From positions 34,935 through 59,785 of the forward strand of contig MNCI01002294.1 of NCBI GenBank assembly GCA_015680685.1: 24,851 nucleotides of DNA. The letters run 5' to 3'. The stretch comes from Gnetum montanum. Lineage: Eukaryota > Streptophyta > Gnetopsida > Gnetales > Gnetaceae. The position numbers were made by a program, and so were the translations under genes. Positions 8,797-20,434 of the stretch are shown piece by piece (position 1 is the stretch's first letter; each line of letters begins with the position of its first letter). Below the pieces are notes generated by a model. The model was not told where the DNA came from, made no database searches, and was given only the letters and a program-made list of their open reading frames with translations.

Positions 8797-11694
8797 TCAA
8801 AATTGAACACCGAGACAAAAATGACAAACGCAATTCATTTGATGGCACGAAGATGAGGAAGAAGTTCAAATAGTCCTAGGTGATGGAGGCTCTTGAGGCT
8901 TCGAAGGAGCTTCTCTTGCTTAAGTCGAAGGAGATGGTTGAGACGATTGTGATTAACCTGTGGTAGCTACAACTTTTTTTGGAAGATAAAAGATGTCCAA
9001 CAATGCCTTCATCTTCTCATTCTTACTCTTTGGATTATTCAAGATCCACGCTGCATCTTGAATGTGGGCCAATGTGGGAACATCCCAAGGATAGGGTATT
9101 GCTTGGAACAGCTCCTTCACATTAAGAAACCAAATAGTGAAAAATTTGCATTCAACATCTAATGCTTTTACTACATTCTGTAGCTCCTAGTAGTCACTCA
9201 TTCTCCAAGCCAAGTTCTCAACTTTAGATTATTGATTGGTGAAGTGCTACTTGAGAATATTGAGTTCTACATTTACCACCTCAAGCTTTTGCTCAATGTC
9301 TTTATGATGCTTGAATTCAACCTCGTACAACAAGTATGAACTAGCCACCTATTTCTCCAAGTTAGACTGTGATCATCTAACAATTAGCATCACCAAATTT
9401 GCATAATAGAGATTATCAAGTTTTATGTACTCCATCATGTCCTCAATTATCAACACCTTCATGTGGATCTCTACCTTGTGGTAGTTATTGAGCCCATCAA
9501 AGATAGGTTGCCAGACATCACCTCCTTCCTTGAATTGCTAAAGGGCCATATTAATTTTTTTCTTTGTCATTTAAATATGTTTCTCATTAATTTCTTTTTA
9601 TAGACCAACATCCTCTCTATAGTGATTTTTAACTCTCTCAAACTTGAGAGCTTCATTTTCCCAAGTGGCTACCTCTATTGCAGATTTTGGCAAAGAGCTT
9701 GAACTTCTTCCATGGAGAGATTTTATTTTTGACTATCAATCTCCTTATTTTATTGCTCACTTTGTCTAGCTACTTCTATTATTGATGGATGAAATCTTGC
9801 ATTTGCTACTTCTACGTATCAGCATTCTGTAGGCAATGATTATCTACGATCAAAGTTACATTCCCCTACTTAGTTCCATCTAAGGACTAATCAAAGATCA
9901 CCATTTCCTATTCGTCCTTAGCCCTTTTGAGTTTATCCTAAAGTTATTTAAAAGCATCATCAAGTGTCAACGTAGGATTGAGAAACACAAGATCAGCCAA
10001 GAAAGCTCTCAGTTTAGCAACCTTCAAAGCTAAGCATTGGTTTTGAGCTTGGGCTATTTCAAGTTTTCCCTCCATGATAATGCATTTGTCCCTTGCTTCT
10101 AACAACTCCTATTGGATTCTAGTGATTGTATCCGAAAGGTCAAAGATATCTAGAATCAGTTGCCTAGTTTCCACTAGTTGGTCTAATAACTGCTACTGCT
10201 AGGCTGCGCTCAATTTGCTACTAACTATTCTTGTAGACATCTACACATGTTTGAGTGAAAAAACATCTATTACATATGTCACAAGTACATTCAATGCCTC
10301 AACAATTCTATCAGCAACCACCTCTACTGCTATCACCTGCTAATGGTGCTATATCACCAAGACAGTTGTCCCCTCGTCCTTCTCCAAATGCATTGAGAAA
10401 GTAACAACATTCATAGAGATTTCTAAGAATTGTTACTATTGTAAGAGAGATACCGTTACCTCTCTCAAGTGCTAGGATTCAATCTTGCAGGTCGCTATGT
10501 TCCTTGTGTTGAGAAAATTAGTGCATCTACCTCCATGTGACTAATGGTTTAATCCACTTTGTTAAGATGACTCATTACTAGGCAATACATAGATGGATCC
10601 ACACCACTTGTTCCTACTCACTACTCCTATTCATGCAAGAGTTGCTGTCAGATCTTGCACATTCATTCAAGGGCAGCACGGGACTCTGGCATTCATTCGT
10701 GAGTAGGCAGTGGAGGTGGTGGTTGCTGCTCCTCTTTCTTGATTGTGGCAAGGATCTTATCTTTCATCGTTTCTACATAAGAGGTAGAAGCAGCATGCCT
10801 AATTATATTGTTGGTGTAGCAAACTATTCCTACCCTTTTGCATAATTTTTTGATAAGGTAGGGAAAGGACAAAGCCTTTCTTCCACATTCGTTTTCCTTA
10901 AATTGCTTTTCTATCTCTAGATATATTAGCTATGGAAGTTTCATAGGGAATTTCCCACTTAGAGCAGTACATGCATGAGTGGAAAAGGTGGTCACTTTAT
11001 TGCACCTCAATGTTGAATTGAGGAGATAGGCATCTATCTTGAAATATACATGCTTCGTCGACGTGATTACACCATACTCCTCACAATCCACTCCATAACA
11101 TCGTCGAGTTCACTCTTTCTTTGCCTCTAAGTCTACTTGGGTGGAGATCTTTGCCAAATTTGTTACAATAGCAAGTAACTCAAGGGCTTTCGCAATGGCC
11201 TACACTGGCTAGAATACCTAAATATCCTTAATCTTCATAGTGGCTTATGTTCACCTGCTATTCTAAAAGAGATATGTCTCTCCCATGTATCATTTCACAT
11301 TGGAAGTGATGACTGGCCACATGCAAGAGTTTCACAATTGCATCTTGACCTATGTTGGAGCATATTCTAAGAATGGTCCAAAGTTCAATTCTTGAAGAAT
11401 TCAATGTTGGATGTCACAAGGTTTGATCTGATCAAGGCAGGCTTAAGTTAATGTGACCTCAAGTCTTGGCACTAGTCCTAGCAGCTCATCTCAATGGGAT
11501 TGTTTAGTTATGGCTGCTTCCTCAAGAATCTGTTGGACAGATTCCACTTCGAGCTTCTTCTAAAGAGGTCACATTGCATGAGCTTCTACTGCCTATTCTT
11601 AAGCTTGTTCTTGTTAATCTCTTCCAACTCTAGGACATTTGTTCCTTGGTCGAGATGACCCACCTTCTTGTGGGTGTTTTGATCTAGGTGCCAT
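8797..11694 (-). pseudogene. Putative plant transposon protein-like + coiled-coil ORF, decayed
   Basis: A protein-like reading starts at ATG (11694-11692; MAPRSKHPQEGGSSRPRNK) and ends near TGA 8799-8797. Two parts are visible. The N-terminal third (to about 10700) contains FPYLIKKLCKRVGI after a stretch of the type THACTALSGKFPMKL, resembling the putative plant transposon protein domain common in plant repeats. The remainder is a long charged, Gln/Leu-rich coiled coil (for example LLDQLVETRQLILDIFDLSD, CLALKVAKLRAFLADLVF). It ends in ELFQAIPYPWDVPTLAHIQD and a Ser/Pro-rich tail. The frame shifts near 10500 and back near 9700, and many stops interrupt it, mostly where Gln or Arg is expected. 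It lies in the same orientation as the LTR at 7726-8620, or it may be an extra antisense ORF of a plus-strand element. The domain was named from memory of the motif pattern and not from a search. Confidence 0.6.
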
Positions 11695-12952
11695 CTATGA
11701 TCACAACATAACCAAGGACAAACACTAATGTGTAACTTTGAAACATTTCAAATACATTATCTCTTGTGGTAGTTACATGTGGCTAAATTGTGAAAATGGT
11801 CGATTTGATTATTTTAATATTATATTATTATTATGTGATTTACTGAAGTGTGTTGGAAGGGTTTAACTTCCATAAGTTTGATGATTTAATATTATTTTAT
11901 TTACTAAACCTATGCAGGAGTTAGAAAAATTTTGAAAAATTTTCTATCAAAATCCTGAGGTTTGTGGCCCCCATGACATAGAGCATACCTCCATAAGCTA
12001 CAAGACTAAAGAATGGAGTGAATCGAACAAACGATTTGAAAGTTATGGGCTTTGGAAGATTTGTAGCTCTAAAAAATTTCAAAAACTCCACTTACATTTG
12101 AAAAAAATGGCAAAAAAATCATAAATGGTGGGTGCTATATATAGAATTTTTCCAATGTGTCGATTGGGCCTAGTCAACATGGCTATTGAGCATAGTTTCA
12201 CCAAGTCAAAATTTGAAAAATACAAGGAGTTTTTGAGTGAAATTGGAATCAAATGAAAGCCAAAGAAGCCAAGAGCACAACTAAATGCATGAAGAGGTCT
12301 TGATATTTCACAAAAGATGGAAATTGATTAGAGAATGCATTTTTATTGGAGAAATGCCTTAATGAGCACACAATTGGATGCAACTAATGGGGAATGCAAA
12401 AGATTTGATTGCAAAAATGCCTAAGCATAAGGGACTTAACCAACTGAATTGAGAGTTATGGAAGTGGATCCTCTGCATAGTAGGCTCATGCTCATTTTTT
12501 CCCTTGCATAACCTCAACTAAGGACTTTTTTGACCCCACAATTGATTAATGGTGATGAAAAGTTACAAACCAAATCTAGAATAATTTACCTAGGAATTTC
12601 AATATGTCAAACTAAGACGTTAAATAAAAACATGAAAATTGGTAGTGAGATGAGTTTTGGAGAGCATTGATGGATGAGATAGAGAATGGAATGGATTTCC
12701 CAATTGTGGGCACATGAAGTCCCTTGTGAATTTTATGATTAAATGACCTCATAAAGTCCATCCTTAGTCTAGACTAAAACCGACCATATTCAATGACTTC
12801 ACATCACCACTCTAGGACCAATCGATGATGTTGATACATAAGAATGCTCCAATAGACAACCACCATTCCTTATTTAAGAAGAATAGAGAAGTAGCAAGTG
12901 AAAAAGGGCCTTAGTTAGAGGGGATCTTCAGACATGGGTAACATGTCTTTCT
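11695..12952. other. Non-coding sequence upstream of the minus-strand pseudogene
   Basis: It is AT-rich with no coding stretch and no clear LTR boundary. A (TAT/ATT)-rich patch lies at about 11811-11835. It could hold promoter or leader sequence for the pseudogene, but no convincing TATA box or intron was seen. Confidence 0.35.
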
Positions 12953-13025
12953 AGTCCCATAACTAGTGCTTATAGCCTATTATTTTTTGTAAGGGATGTG
13001 GTTTGAATTCCCATCATGTTTCTTT
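12953..13025 (+). other. tRNA-like relic or SINE head (Pol III A and B boxes)
   Basis: TAACTAGTGCTTATAGC (12960-12976) resembles a tRNA D-arm/A box (TAGCTCAGTGGTTAGAGC type). GGTTTGAATTCC (13000-13011) resembles the B box/T-loop GGTTCGANTCC. The 40-base spacing is close to that of a real tRNA gene. The anticodon and acceptor arms do not fold well, so it is a decayed tRNA pseudogene or the head of a tRNA-derived SINE and not a working tRNA. Confidence 0.4.
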
Positions 13026-14110
13026 AATTGAATTTTATGTTTTTATGGATTTTTTTATGGGAACCAAACCATGCAAAGACTCATTCAACTTCCTATTATT
13101 GGTCGACATGAAACGGTAAGAAATCTATGAAAAACACACATGCACTCAAGTAAGTAGAAAGGCACAAAGAATATCAAATCCCCTTAAAGTCACACCCTCT
13201 CAAACCTATGAATCTTTTCTAAGTTTGGAAATTACCAAGGTTACAAGTTTGTTAAAGTTTCATTAATGGAAGAGGGACCTCATATTTCCAAACTAAGAAA
13301 AACCATAGAGTTTGTCGATGGGTGGATGACGTGGAGTCATTGCCTGTTCCATGAAAAAGAAACTTTCCTAAAATTATCAGTTGTCAAAATTCAAAAATAG
13401 AAACCAGACATTAATAATCAAAAACATTAGGTACAAACCACCATTAGTAAACAGCTACAATATTATTGAGTCTTCTTGGCAATAAAGCAATTTCATTAGA
13501 AAATAAGGAAATTTCACACCAAAATAAAGGAAAATATGAAAGAAATTGTAAAATATTTGAGAAAAATAAAACATGCTAATGATGTTGTAAAACAAAAATT
13601 TGGAAAAATAACAAAGTGTAGAATAAAAAGGTGTAAAACAAAAAACAAGTAGAAAATTTGAAGAGTCATTTCAATGATTAGCATGGATGGCCATCTCCCC
13701 CATAACTAAGTTTAAAGGAGAAGATCCAAAATATTGAGCGAGATTGTCCATCTGAGGAGGTGTTGATTTTGAAATACCACAAAAATTTGCATGTTATAGC
13801 CAATCTTCATCATGGAGCTTTCACCCCATGAAACCTCATGGAAAACTTCATTGTAAATGTGAAGATTGTAAACCATAGTCGGCAATTTCACATACTTTAT
13901 ATTTTGGGTTGAAAATGCCTCATAAGTGATCAAAGCCTCATTCCTCAAGTGAGAAAGGCTACCTAGTGTTTATATTTGGGCTTGGGGTGGGGGGGGGGTT
14001 GTTCAAAAATGCCTTTTGGAATGTCAAAAAAAGCAATTTGATGGGTTTTATGGGGGGTATACATTTTTCTAAGCTAGAAGCACAATCAAGGGATAAATCT
14101 CACCTACAAC
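13026..14110. other. Non-coding AT-rich sequence
   Basis: No gene is supported. A minus-strand open stretch (13712-13948) has no recognisable relative. A homopolymer-rich GGGGTGGGGGGGGGG run at about 13984-13998 may be of uncertain length. Confidence 0.35.
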
Positions 14111-14275
14111 TAGCATGGAAGGATTAGGGTCTTGGAAACTTTCCTCCTGCTATGTGGAGACCACATGCATAGCCTGGAAACCTTCACCTCTTAGCATGGA
14201 AGTTTTCCCCTAGCATGGAGTCTTCACCCCTAGCGTTGAAAATTGCATCCCCTAGCATGGAATTCACAAAAGCCA
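14111..14275 (+). repeat. Degenerate 19-22 bp tandem repeat (TAGCATGGAA...CACCCC)
   Basis: Successive units include TAGCCTGGAAACCTTCACCT, TAGCATGGAAGTTTTCCCC, TAGCATGGAGTCTTCACCCC, TAGCGTTGAAAATTGCATCC and TAGCATGGAATTCACA. Isolated relatives (TAGCATGAAAG, CAACATGGAAGG, TAGCGTGGAAGAG, TAGCATTGAAACC) continue to about 16040, so the motif has spread over about 2 kb of this presumed retrotransposon leader/LTR region. Confidence 0.6.
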
Positions 14276-16356
14276 AAATTCATTACTTCATGCACTTCAA
14301 CGTTGACTAGCCAGTTTAGCAAGCATGTTGGAGAGCTTAGCATGAAAGATTCATCTCCAACATGGAAGGTATGCCCCGATTACTATTTATAGTAAATAGA
14401 ATGGCCATGAGGGAAAGCACTTACTATGTATAGTAACCCCCCAAATTTGAGCACCCATCTCACCTAAATTTGGCAACCAATTTTCAACCATTTTATAGCC
14501 AAATCATAGCCAATTTGTAGCCCTATTCATGCCCAAAGAACCTATAAAAGCCAACCTCAAATACCATTTACAAGTACCATAATTTTTCAACAAGGTTCAA
14601 TTATTTTTTTCCTCATGGTTGAAATTTTTGACACTTGAATCCATTGATCATACAAGCAATTTTCCAAGCACTAATTCCACACTTGGGGAATTTTCAAGCA
14701 CTCAAGGGTTCTTACAATCTCTCATGTTTTCATCCTCTTGAATCCCATAGTGAAAGCCTAATTGCCTTGACATTTGTGGATTTTTGGTGTCAACACTGCA
14801 CTTCTGGGATTTCCAAACCGTAGCATGAAGTAATCTAGCATCCAAATTTTTCACTTTTCTCACCCCCAGCAACAACCCAACTTGTAGGTCTCAGGTTGGA
14901 GCAAAGGAGTTTTGATAGCATCAGTGGTGTCTTAGCATCTAGATCGTGAAGCTTATCACATCAACTTCAATGGGCTTTGAACTCCTGGATAAGTGAACCC
15001 TTTTTCTACTCATCTAGGCATCATTTGTACACATTTCCCTAACTTACACTTTATTCTTTCTTAATAAAGTTTTAGGTTGTGTAAGAAATATATTTTTTTT
15101 ATTATATGTGCATCATTTTAGATCTACTATTAGTTTTACATTCTGTTTCATTTTAGTATTATGCTTTGCATTCCTTAAGTCCCTAGCTAATTTATTAGAC
15201 TGGTGAGGGTACCTCAAATCCCATTTTTCTCATGGATTCCCTAGGGATTGGTGGGTTGGGAAACTTCTGCACTAAGAATCCTTGGTTTTTTCAATGATTG
15301 AGGTTTTCAATCACAATAATATTTCTTAGCACTAGAAGGAGGACCTTTGCCCAAATTCTATGTTAAAAATCTATTAGCCATATTGCCAACATTGTTCCTT
15401 CATAGTAAACTTGCATTTTTGTAGCCATAACCTTGGAAATCCAATGTTATGCTTACCCCCACCCCCCTTATGGCACAAACTCAATGTGGAAGTTGTAGAT
15501 GGTTTGGGTGCTAAAATATCACATCTACTATGAATTTTCAGCTCATACATGGAAGCCTTAACAACCATTTAATTTTTCCTACCATATTTTTTGCCATAAA
15601 ACTAACATTTGTTTCCACACCAACCAAACCCACTTTCCTCTTCTTTGTGATAAAAATTGGAAGCTTCCCAAAACTATTTTTTGGAAACTACCAAGTTTCC
15701 ATTTTAACCTTCAAACTTTCCCTCACTTCTTTCGAACATTGGATTAGAATGTATGAAATTCCATCATCTCACTCCCCTTCTTTCCCCCCATGCCATACCC
15801 AGTGTAGAAGTAGTTGGGAAGCCTAGCGTGGAAGAGATTTTACACCAATGTTCCCCATACCCAACATTGTAAATTGAAAGCCTTTTTTCATATTTCCTAG
15901 AGCCAAAAATCCTAGAAGAGCAACACTGCCCCTTTCCACCTCCCTGTAATCAAAACTGAAGTGTGAAAGTTGCAGGTGATTAGATGGTAGCTTTTCACAG
16001 TAGTTTCTATGAATTCTTTCCTCCAAGGCTAGCATTGAAACCATTTTCCCTTTCTCTTTTTGCTATCAATTTCAATCTTTTTTAAGATTCTAAAGTTGGT
16101 GGTACAACCCTTCCAAGAATTACCAAACTTTAGAGGCATTTGGAAGGCCAACTTGGGTGAGGATTGAAACCAACATTTCCAACTTTTCATTCTTGGTAAG
16201 GGGGGGACCCCTCTTATCCCCCACTTACTAATTATAATAAGAACCTCATTTTTCATCATTTTTGTTTTCTTTAAAATTTTTAGAATTCCATTTGCTGGAA
16301 TTTACTTCTATTTTAGCATTTATAGCCTATTTTAAGCCATGCTTAGCACTATAGCC
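14276..16356 (+). other. Possible LTR/leader of the gag-protease element
   Basis: The stretch lies directly upstream of the gag-protease remnant in the same orientation. It contains a TATA-like TATAAAAG (14543-14550) and, about 510 bases on, AATAAA (15063-15068), an arrangement typical of an LTR. No terminal inverted repeat or primer-binding site could be fixed. GGTGAGGGTACCTC near 15202 recalls the end block of the other LTRs but matches over only a few bases. The rest, to 16356, is a Lys/Phe-poor non-coding leader with stops in all frames and short open stretches on both strands that I consider chance. Confidence 0.35.
14543..14550 (+). promoter_or_regulatory. Candidate TATA box
   Basis: TATAAAAG lies in the CCTATAAAAGCC context upstream of the gag-protease remnant, with AATAAA about 510 bases downstream. 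Confidence 0.35.
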
Positions 16357-19300
16357 ATGTCTTTCAAATAGTCCACCAAATTACCCTTCACCCTCACTAG
16401 TGTAGATCATAGTCAATAAGCCATAAGGGTCTATGACCATAAAGACCCTACCATCATTGAGCGTAGGCAATCTTTGAGGGTTAAAGAGGAAAGTCCAAAT
16501 TTTATAGCCATAAATGAAGATCGTTATAACTTCATTATGCTAAAATACAGATAGGCATGCTCTATGTATTGAAGCAGAGGCTAAAAGGGAGTTTGAGCTC
16601 ATACATAGGAGTGGAAAGGAGTACATCCCTTCTTCATATGACCAAATTTCCCTTAATGAAATCTATGCTAACATCCTAGCCTAATTGATTACCATGGAAG
16701 AGGAAGATGACAAGCATAGCTCTAAGGAACAACATGAAGATGAGGATGAATTTAAGATAGAATCTAAGCCTAAAAACATCCTAGTAGGGCTGTTCCAACA
16801 AACATCCCCAAGGTCACAACACCTTCCTCTAATGCTTTTGTTTTCTCCATGGGCATCGTGCCATCATCTTCCACTCCTTCCTACCCTACTGCATTGGATC
16901 CCACACCAATTATAGCCATACATCACACTTAGCCAATACCACAAACAATAAACTACAAGACATCAATGTCATTTACAACACAATCTTGATACATAAAACC
17001 ATCAATGATGGTTTTTACCACCACAAATCTATTAACTACTCATGTGAAATCTATCATGGGATCCCAAGCAACATAGGATTCACACATCCCATTTGTCACA
17101 TTTGTGCATCAAGTACTAGCACAAACATCATTTTCTTTGTTTAGCCCACAAGCTACAACCATAACGCAACCTCTATCTTCTGTCATGCAACTCATGGCAA
17201 GGCCACAAGCCTCACAACAGATGCCATAGCCCTATGTATAAACCCCATAGCCAACAGGGCCACCATAGGGTCTGGATCAGGCCTTCTAGATGATCCAAGA
17301 CCTAATGAATGAGTTGAAGAGGCTTAAAGCCTTTACTTCACAAACTGTCAAAATAATGGACTTCTACAGGATAATCCCATAAGTCTTGTAGTTCCACCCT
17401 TGAAACTTTTTCCTAGTGTCCCTAATACCCAATTTAGCAAATATAACAGAGAAGGCAATCCTAATGCTCATATTATTACATTTCCATCCAAATGTTTACT
17501 CTTGTAGCCATTGGCCTCATACAATCATGAGGATTTTCCCTATGTTTTTGACTGGGAAAGCACTTGATTGGTACCGTGCATTACCCAAAGGATCCATATC
17601 CTCTTTGGAGGACTTAGTAGCCTAGTTTGCCAACTACTTCAAGTATAACTTGAAGCTTGACATAACGCTTGACTAACTCATGAAGGTTAAGTAGGGGTCC
17701 TTAGAACCTATACAAAAATACATTTAGTGGAGGAATGGACTGCTAAATGAAATATAAGGGCCTATAGCCGAAGCCCACTTGTTAACCATATCTAAGGGAG
17801 TAGTGAACATTTTTATCAAGTCTAAACTCTACTACCTTGATCCACGATATCTTAGCTAATCATTCTCACAAACTAAGAACACCAAGGATGCTATGAAGGC
17901 TAGTTATGATTTTCCCTATATAGCATATTAAAACCAACACACTCGGAGAGACAAAGAAAAGAGTAAACAAAATTACACGACCATAACAATTGTAACCAAG
18001 GAAAGAAAGACCACGAACCAAGGGCCGAAGGTTGATTTGCCCAAGGCCCCCACCAATGACCGCACTAACCAACTGTCAACCTTTGGGGCCACTACATTAA
18101 CAACAACCAAACCTAATTTCGAAATGAAGGATAGGTCCAAATAAACTACGCTGCCATTAAAACCATATAAGTTGTGAGACTAATTATTAAAAAGTGGATG
18201 CATGCAACACAAACAAATGACAGAAAATACTTAAAAGAAACATGAATGACTATGGAAAATAACCAAGGACCCCTCTCAAACAATGAAATATGACCCGAAA
18301 ATACGTAAATACTTCAAGTTAAATCGCTTTTGCAATTAGCACCAGCTACCTAGTCATGACACTAACTTCTACCTTACACTGAATGATGACCTGCAAAGGA
18401 TGATAGATAGGGGGAGCTGGTCTTAGATGCTTCCAATCCAATTTGGCCACAAAACAAGTCAATGTAGGTCTACAAGTATTCGTTGAATGCTCATGATAGG
18501 CTTTATGTTATTTCAACATTCAACATTGATGATAATCACAAACCTACAAGAGAACCATTCATGATTCAAGTACCCCTCTAAGATGAAAGAGCTTCTTTAG
18601 CTTTTCATAGCTCAAGAATTCATTTTAAGAGTACCATAATGAGTGCCTTTAAAGAAATCTTTTGTGATCAAGGTTCCCCAACCTAATATAACTGAACCAG
18701 CCATAGCCCAAGCAATGGTGCAGTGACCCCTTGTGGTGGCTAATGCTACTACCTCTTCCTCATAGCCAATGGCTAGCAATAAAAAAACTTTAACCAAACA
18801 AACAAAGAGGCATAAGCAAAAGACTAACAACAAGGGAGATAAGCAAATAGAGGCATGNGTCAAGCAATCCCTCAAGAAGAAAAACATAACTTTAAACTTG
18901 TATGACCTAATCATAACTTCTACCACACATTGTGAGGTGCTAGTCAAAATGTTGACCTCCAACCCCATTAGTAAGGATATACCCGATAATAGGAAATCCA
19001 TCCATGCAGTGATGACTCCTTCCTCACCAAAGGAGGTGACGTCAACATACCTTGTATTTCATGATAGTGAAATTAAGGTTAATCACCAAAATTGGGAAGT
19101 AACTACAACCCCTTTATTCATAACCATACACATAGGACAATTTCAAATACATCATGTGCATGCTGATGATGAAGCCACAACCAACGTCATCCCATGCACC
19201 ATCGTTGAACGCTTCAACTTGACTAAGCAAATACAACCTACAACCACCGCAATAGTTAAGTCCTTAAATGGATCAAGAGTTGCTATTAAGGGTTTTATTT

Positions 19301-19740
19301 TCTTCAAATTTTTAGCTAGGGAGAAAAACCCCAAAACTGCCAATTTCTTGGTGGTGGAGTAGACACTAGAATTTAACTTAATCCTAGGAAGATCTTGGTT
19401 GGCTTAATTACAAGCTATGTACTCTCCCATCCATCTAGAAATTTACCTTCCTTACGAGGAAGGTGAAATCATCATTCACAATGATAACACAATTCCCCTA
19501 GCTATCAATAACGTAGACATAGAGCAAGAGTTTGAAGTAGAGCTTCAAGGAGAAGCTCCCAACCATGAAGAGCAAAAACCCAAAAAAGCCAACGATGACA
19601 ACAATAAGCACTAGGATACATTATGGGATGAAATCCCTTTTAACATCATAAGTGAAGGGGATGGCCAATATAAGCTTGTGCAAAGTAGGCCTTACTCACT
19701 CCCTAATCTTACAAAGATTAGGAAGAATCTACAAAAGTGA
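16357..19740 (+). pseudogene. gag-pro: Decayed Ty3/gypsy gag-protease, no reverse transcriptase
   Basis: From ATG at 16357 the reading (MSFK, stop, STKLPFTLTSVDHSQ...) continues with stops and frame changes to TGA 19738-19740. Gag is recognised at about 17500-17760 by FPMFLTGKALDWYRALPKGS, then a conserved-type stretch with LMKVKQGSLEPIQKYI (one stop read through). A basic Lys/Gln-rich part follows. The retropepsin is in the open frame 18769-19362 and beyond: PLFITIHIGQFQIHHVHADD, TNVIPCTIVERFNL, LNGSRVAIKGFI, then LILGRSWLA and YSPIHLEIY. The usual D-D-G-S/A site reads DDEA, so the active-site glycine is lost. One frame change lies near 17490-17520. The lineage is probably Tat-like, judged by the protease. 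After the stop no RT, RNase H or integrase follows, so the element was non-autonomous or deleted. Confidence 0.8.
18858..18858. other. Ambiguous base (n)
   Basis: This is a single undetermined base in the gag-protease remnant. It leaves one unknown residue in the open frame. Confidence 0.99.
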
Positions 19741-19983
19741 AGTTTGCCTTAACATTTCCATGCCCCTATGACCAAATGCACCAATAGCCAACTAGCGTTA
19801 CTTTTCTTTTGTATTTTATTATATCTTTTTATGCATTTGTTGTTTTACTCTTCATGTGTGCAACCTATGCATGTAGCTTAAGTTCATTTGCATTTCTACC
19901 TATTTGTTATAACCTTTCTTTATTTTACTTAAGTTATAAACATCAAAAAAGCCTTATAAATATATGTCTCTTTCATACCCCAT
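19741..19983. other. Non-coding sequence after the protease
   Basis: It is T-rich. The open stretch 19809-20003 is hydrophobic by composition and has no family signature, so it is judged chance. This is where pol would be expected in an autonomous element. Confidence 0.45.
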
Positions 19984-20091
19984 CAACTAAGACATTCAAC
20001 TAGCATTACCATCTGCTAAGATATTAAACTAGAATTATGATCTACTAAGACCTTAAACTAACATTATGGCCCACCATGGCCTTAAATTGAA
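19984..20091 (+). repeat. 29-bp tandem repeat, about 3.7 units
   Basis: The units start at 19984, 20013, 20042 and 20071 with exact 29-base spacing. All share CTAAGAYMTTMAACTA or the variant CCATGGCCTTAAATTG. A looser relative (TAATGGCCTAAAACTAGCAA) lies at 20129. It sits between the gag-protease remnant and the antisense pseudogene. Confidence 0.75.
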
Positions 20092-20434
20092 AACTCAGGT
20101 ACACAATCACACAATATAACCTATGCCTATAATGGCCTAAAACTAGCAAACATCTTGTTTATTATTACACTTATTTTTGTCAATTAGTCGTTTAAGGTTA
20201 TAACCAAAATGTCAACATAGTCATTCTCAATGATTATAACATTTACTAGTACTATAGATACATATAGCCAAAAGATGAAACTAAAATATTTAAATTTAAA
20301 GTTAATGTATCTATATCCATACATAGCTATGGCCACACTGTGTGGCAAAAATGCCAAAGAATAACAACCATCTATAACATAGTCTTGAATAATCATAGCC
20401 ATCAACATAAAAATAAAAATGAATAGTCAACGAG
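20092..20434. other. AT-rich spacer
   Basis: There is no gene. The minus-strand open stretch 20184-20408 has no recognisable relative and is upstream of nothing. It separates the 29-bp repeat from the 3' end of the antisense pseudogene. Confidence 0.4.

Noticed and set aside
8621-11694. Reading the pseudogene at 8797-11694 and the LTR at 7726-8620 as one minus-strand element.
   Set aside because: There is no polypurine tract next to the LTR and no matching target duplication, and no upstream LTR on the minus strand was found. Kept only as a possibility.
13712-13948. A 78-codon minus-strand open frame with mixed composition.
   Set aside because: There is no recognisable family, no flanking coding signal and no splice pattern. 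It could be a relic but cannot be supported.
15202-15225. GGTGAGGGTACCTC as the terminal block of another LTR of the young family.
   Set aside because: The match is limited to GGTACCTC and a few bases. The neighbouring blocks and a CTCATCA end are missing.
18612-19343. Minus-strand open frames over the protease region.
   Set aside because: They are antisense shadows of the plus-strand gag-protease frame, which carries the retropepsin motifs.
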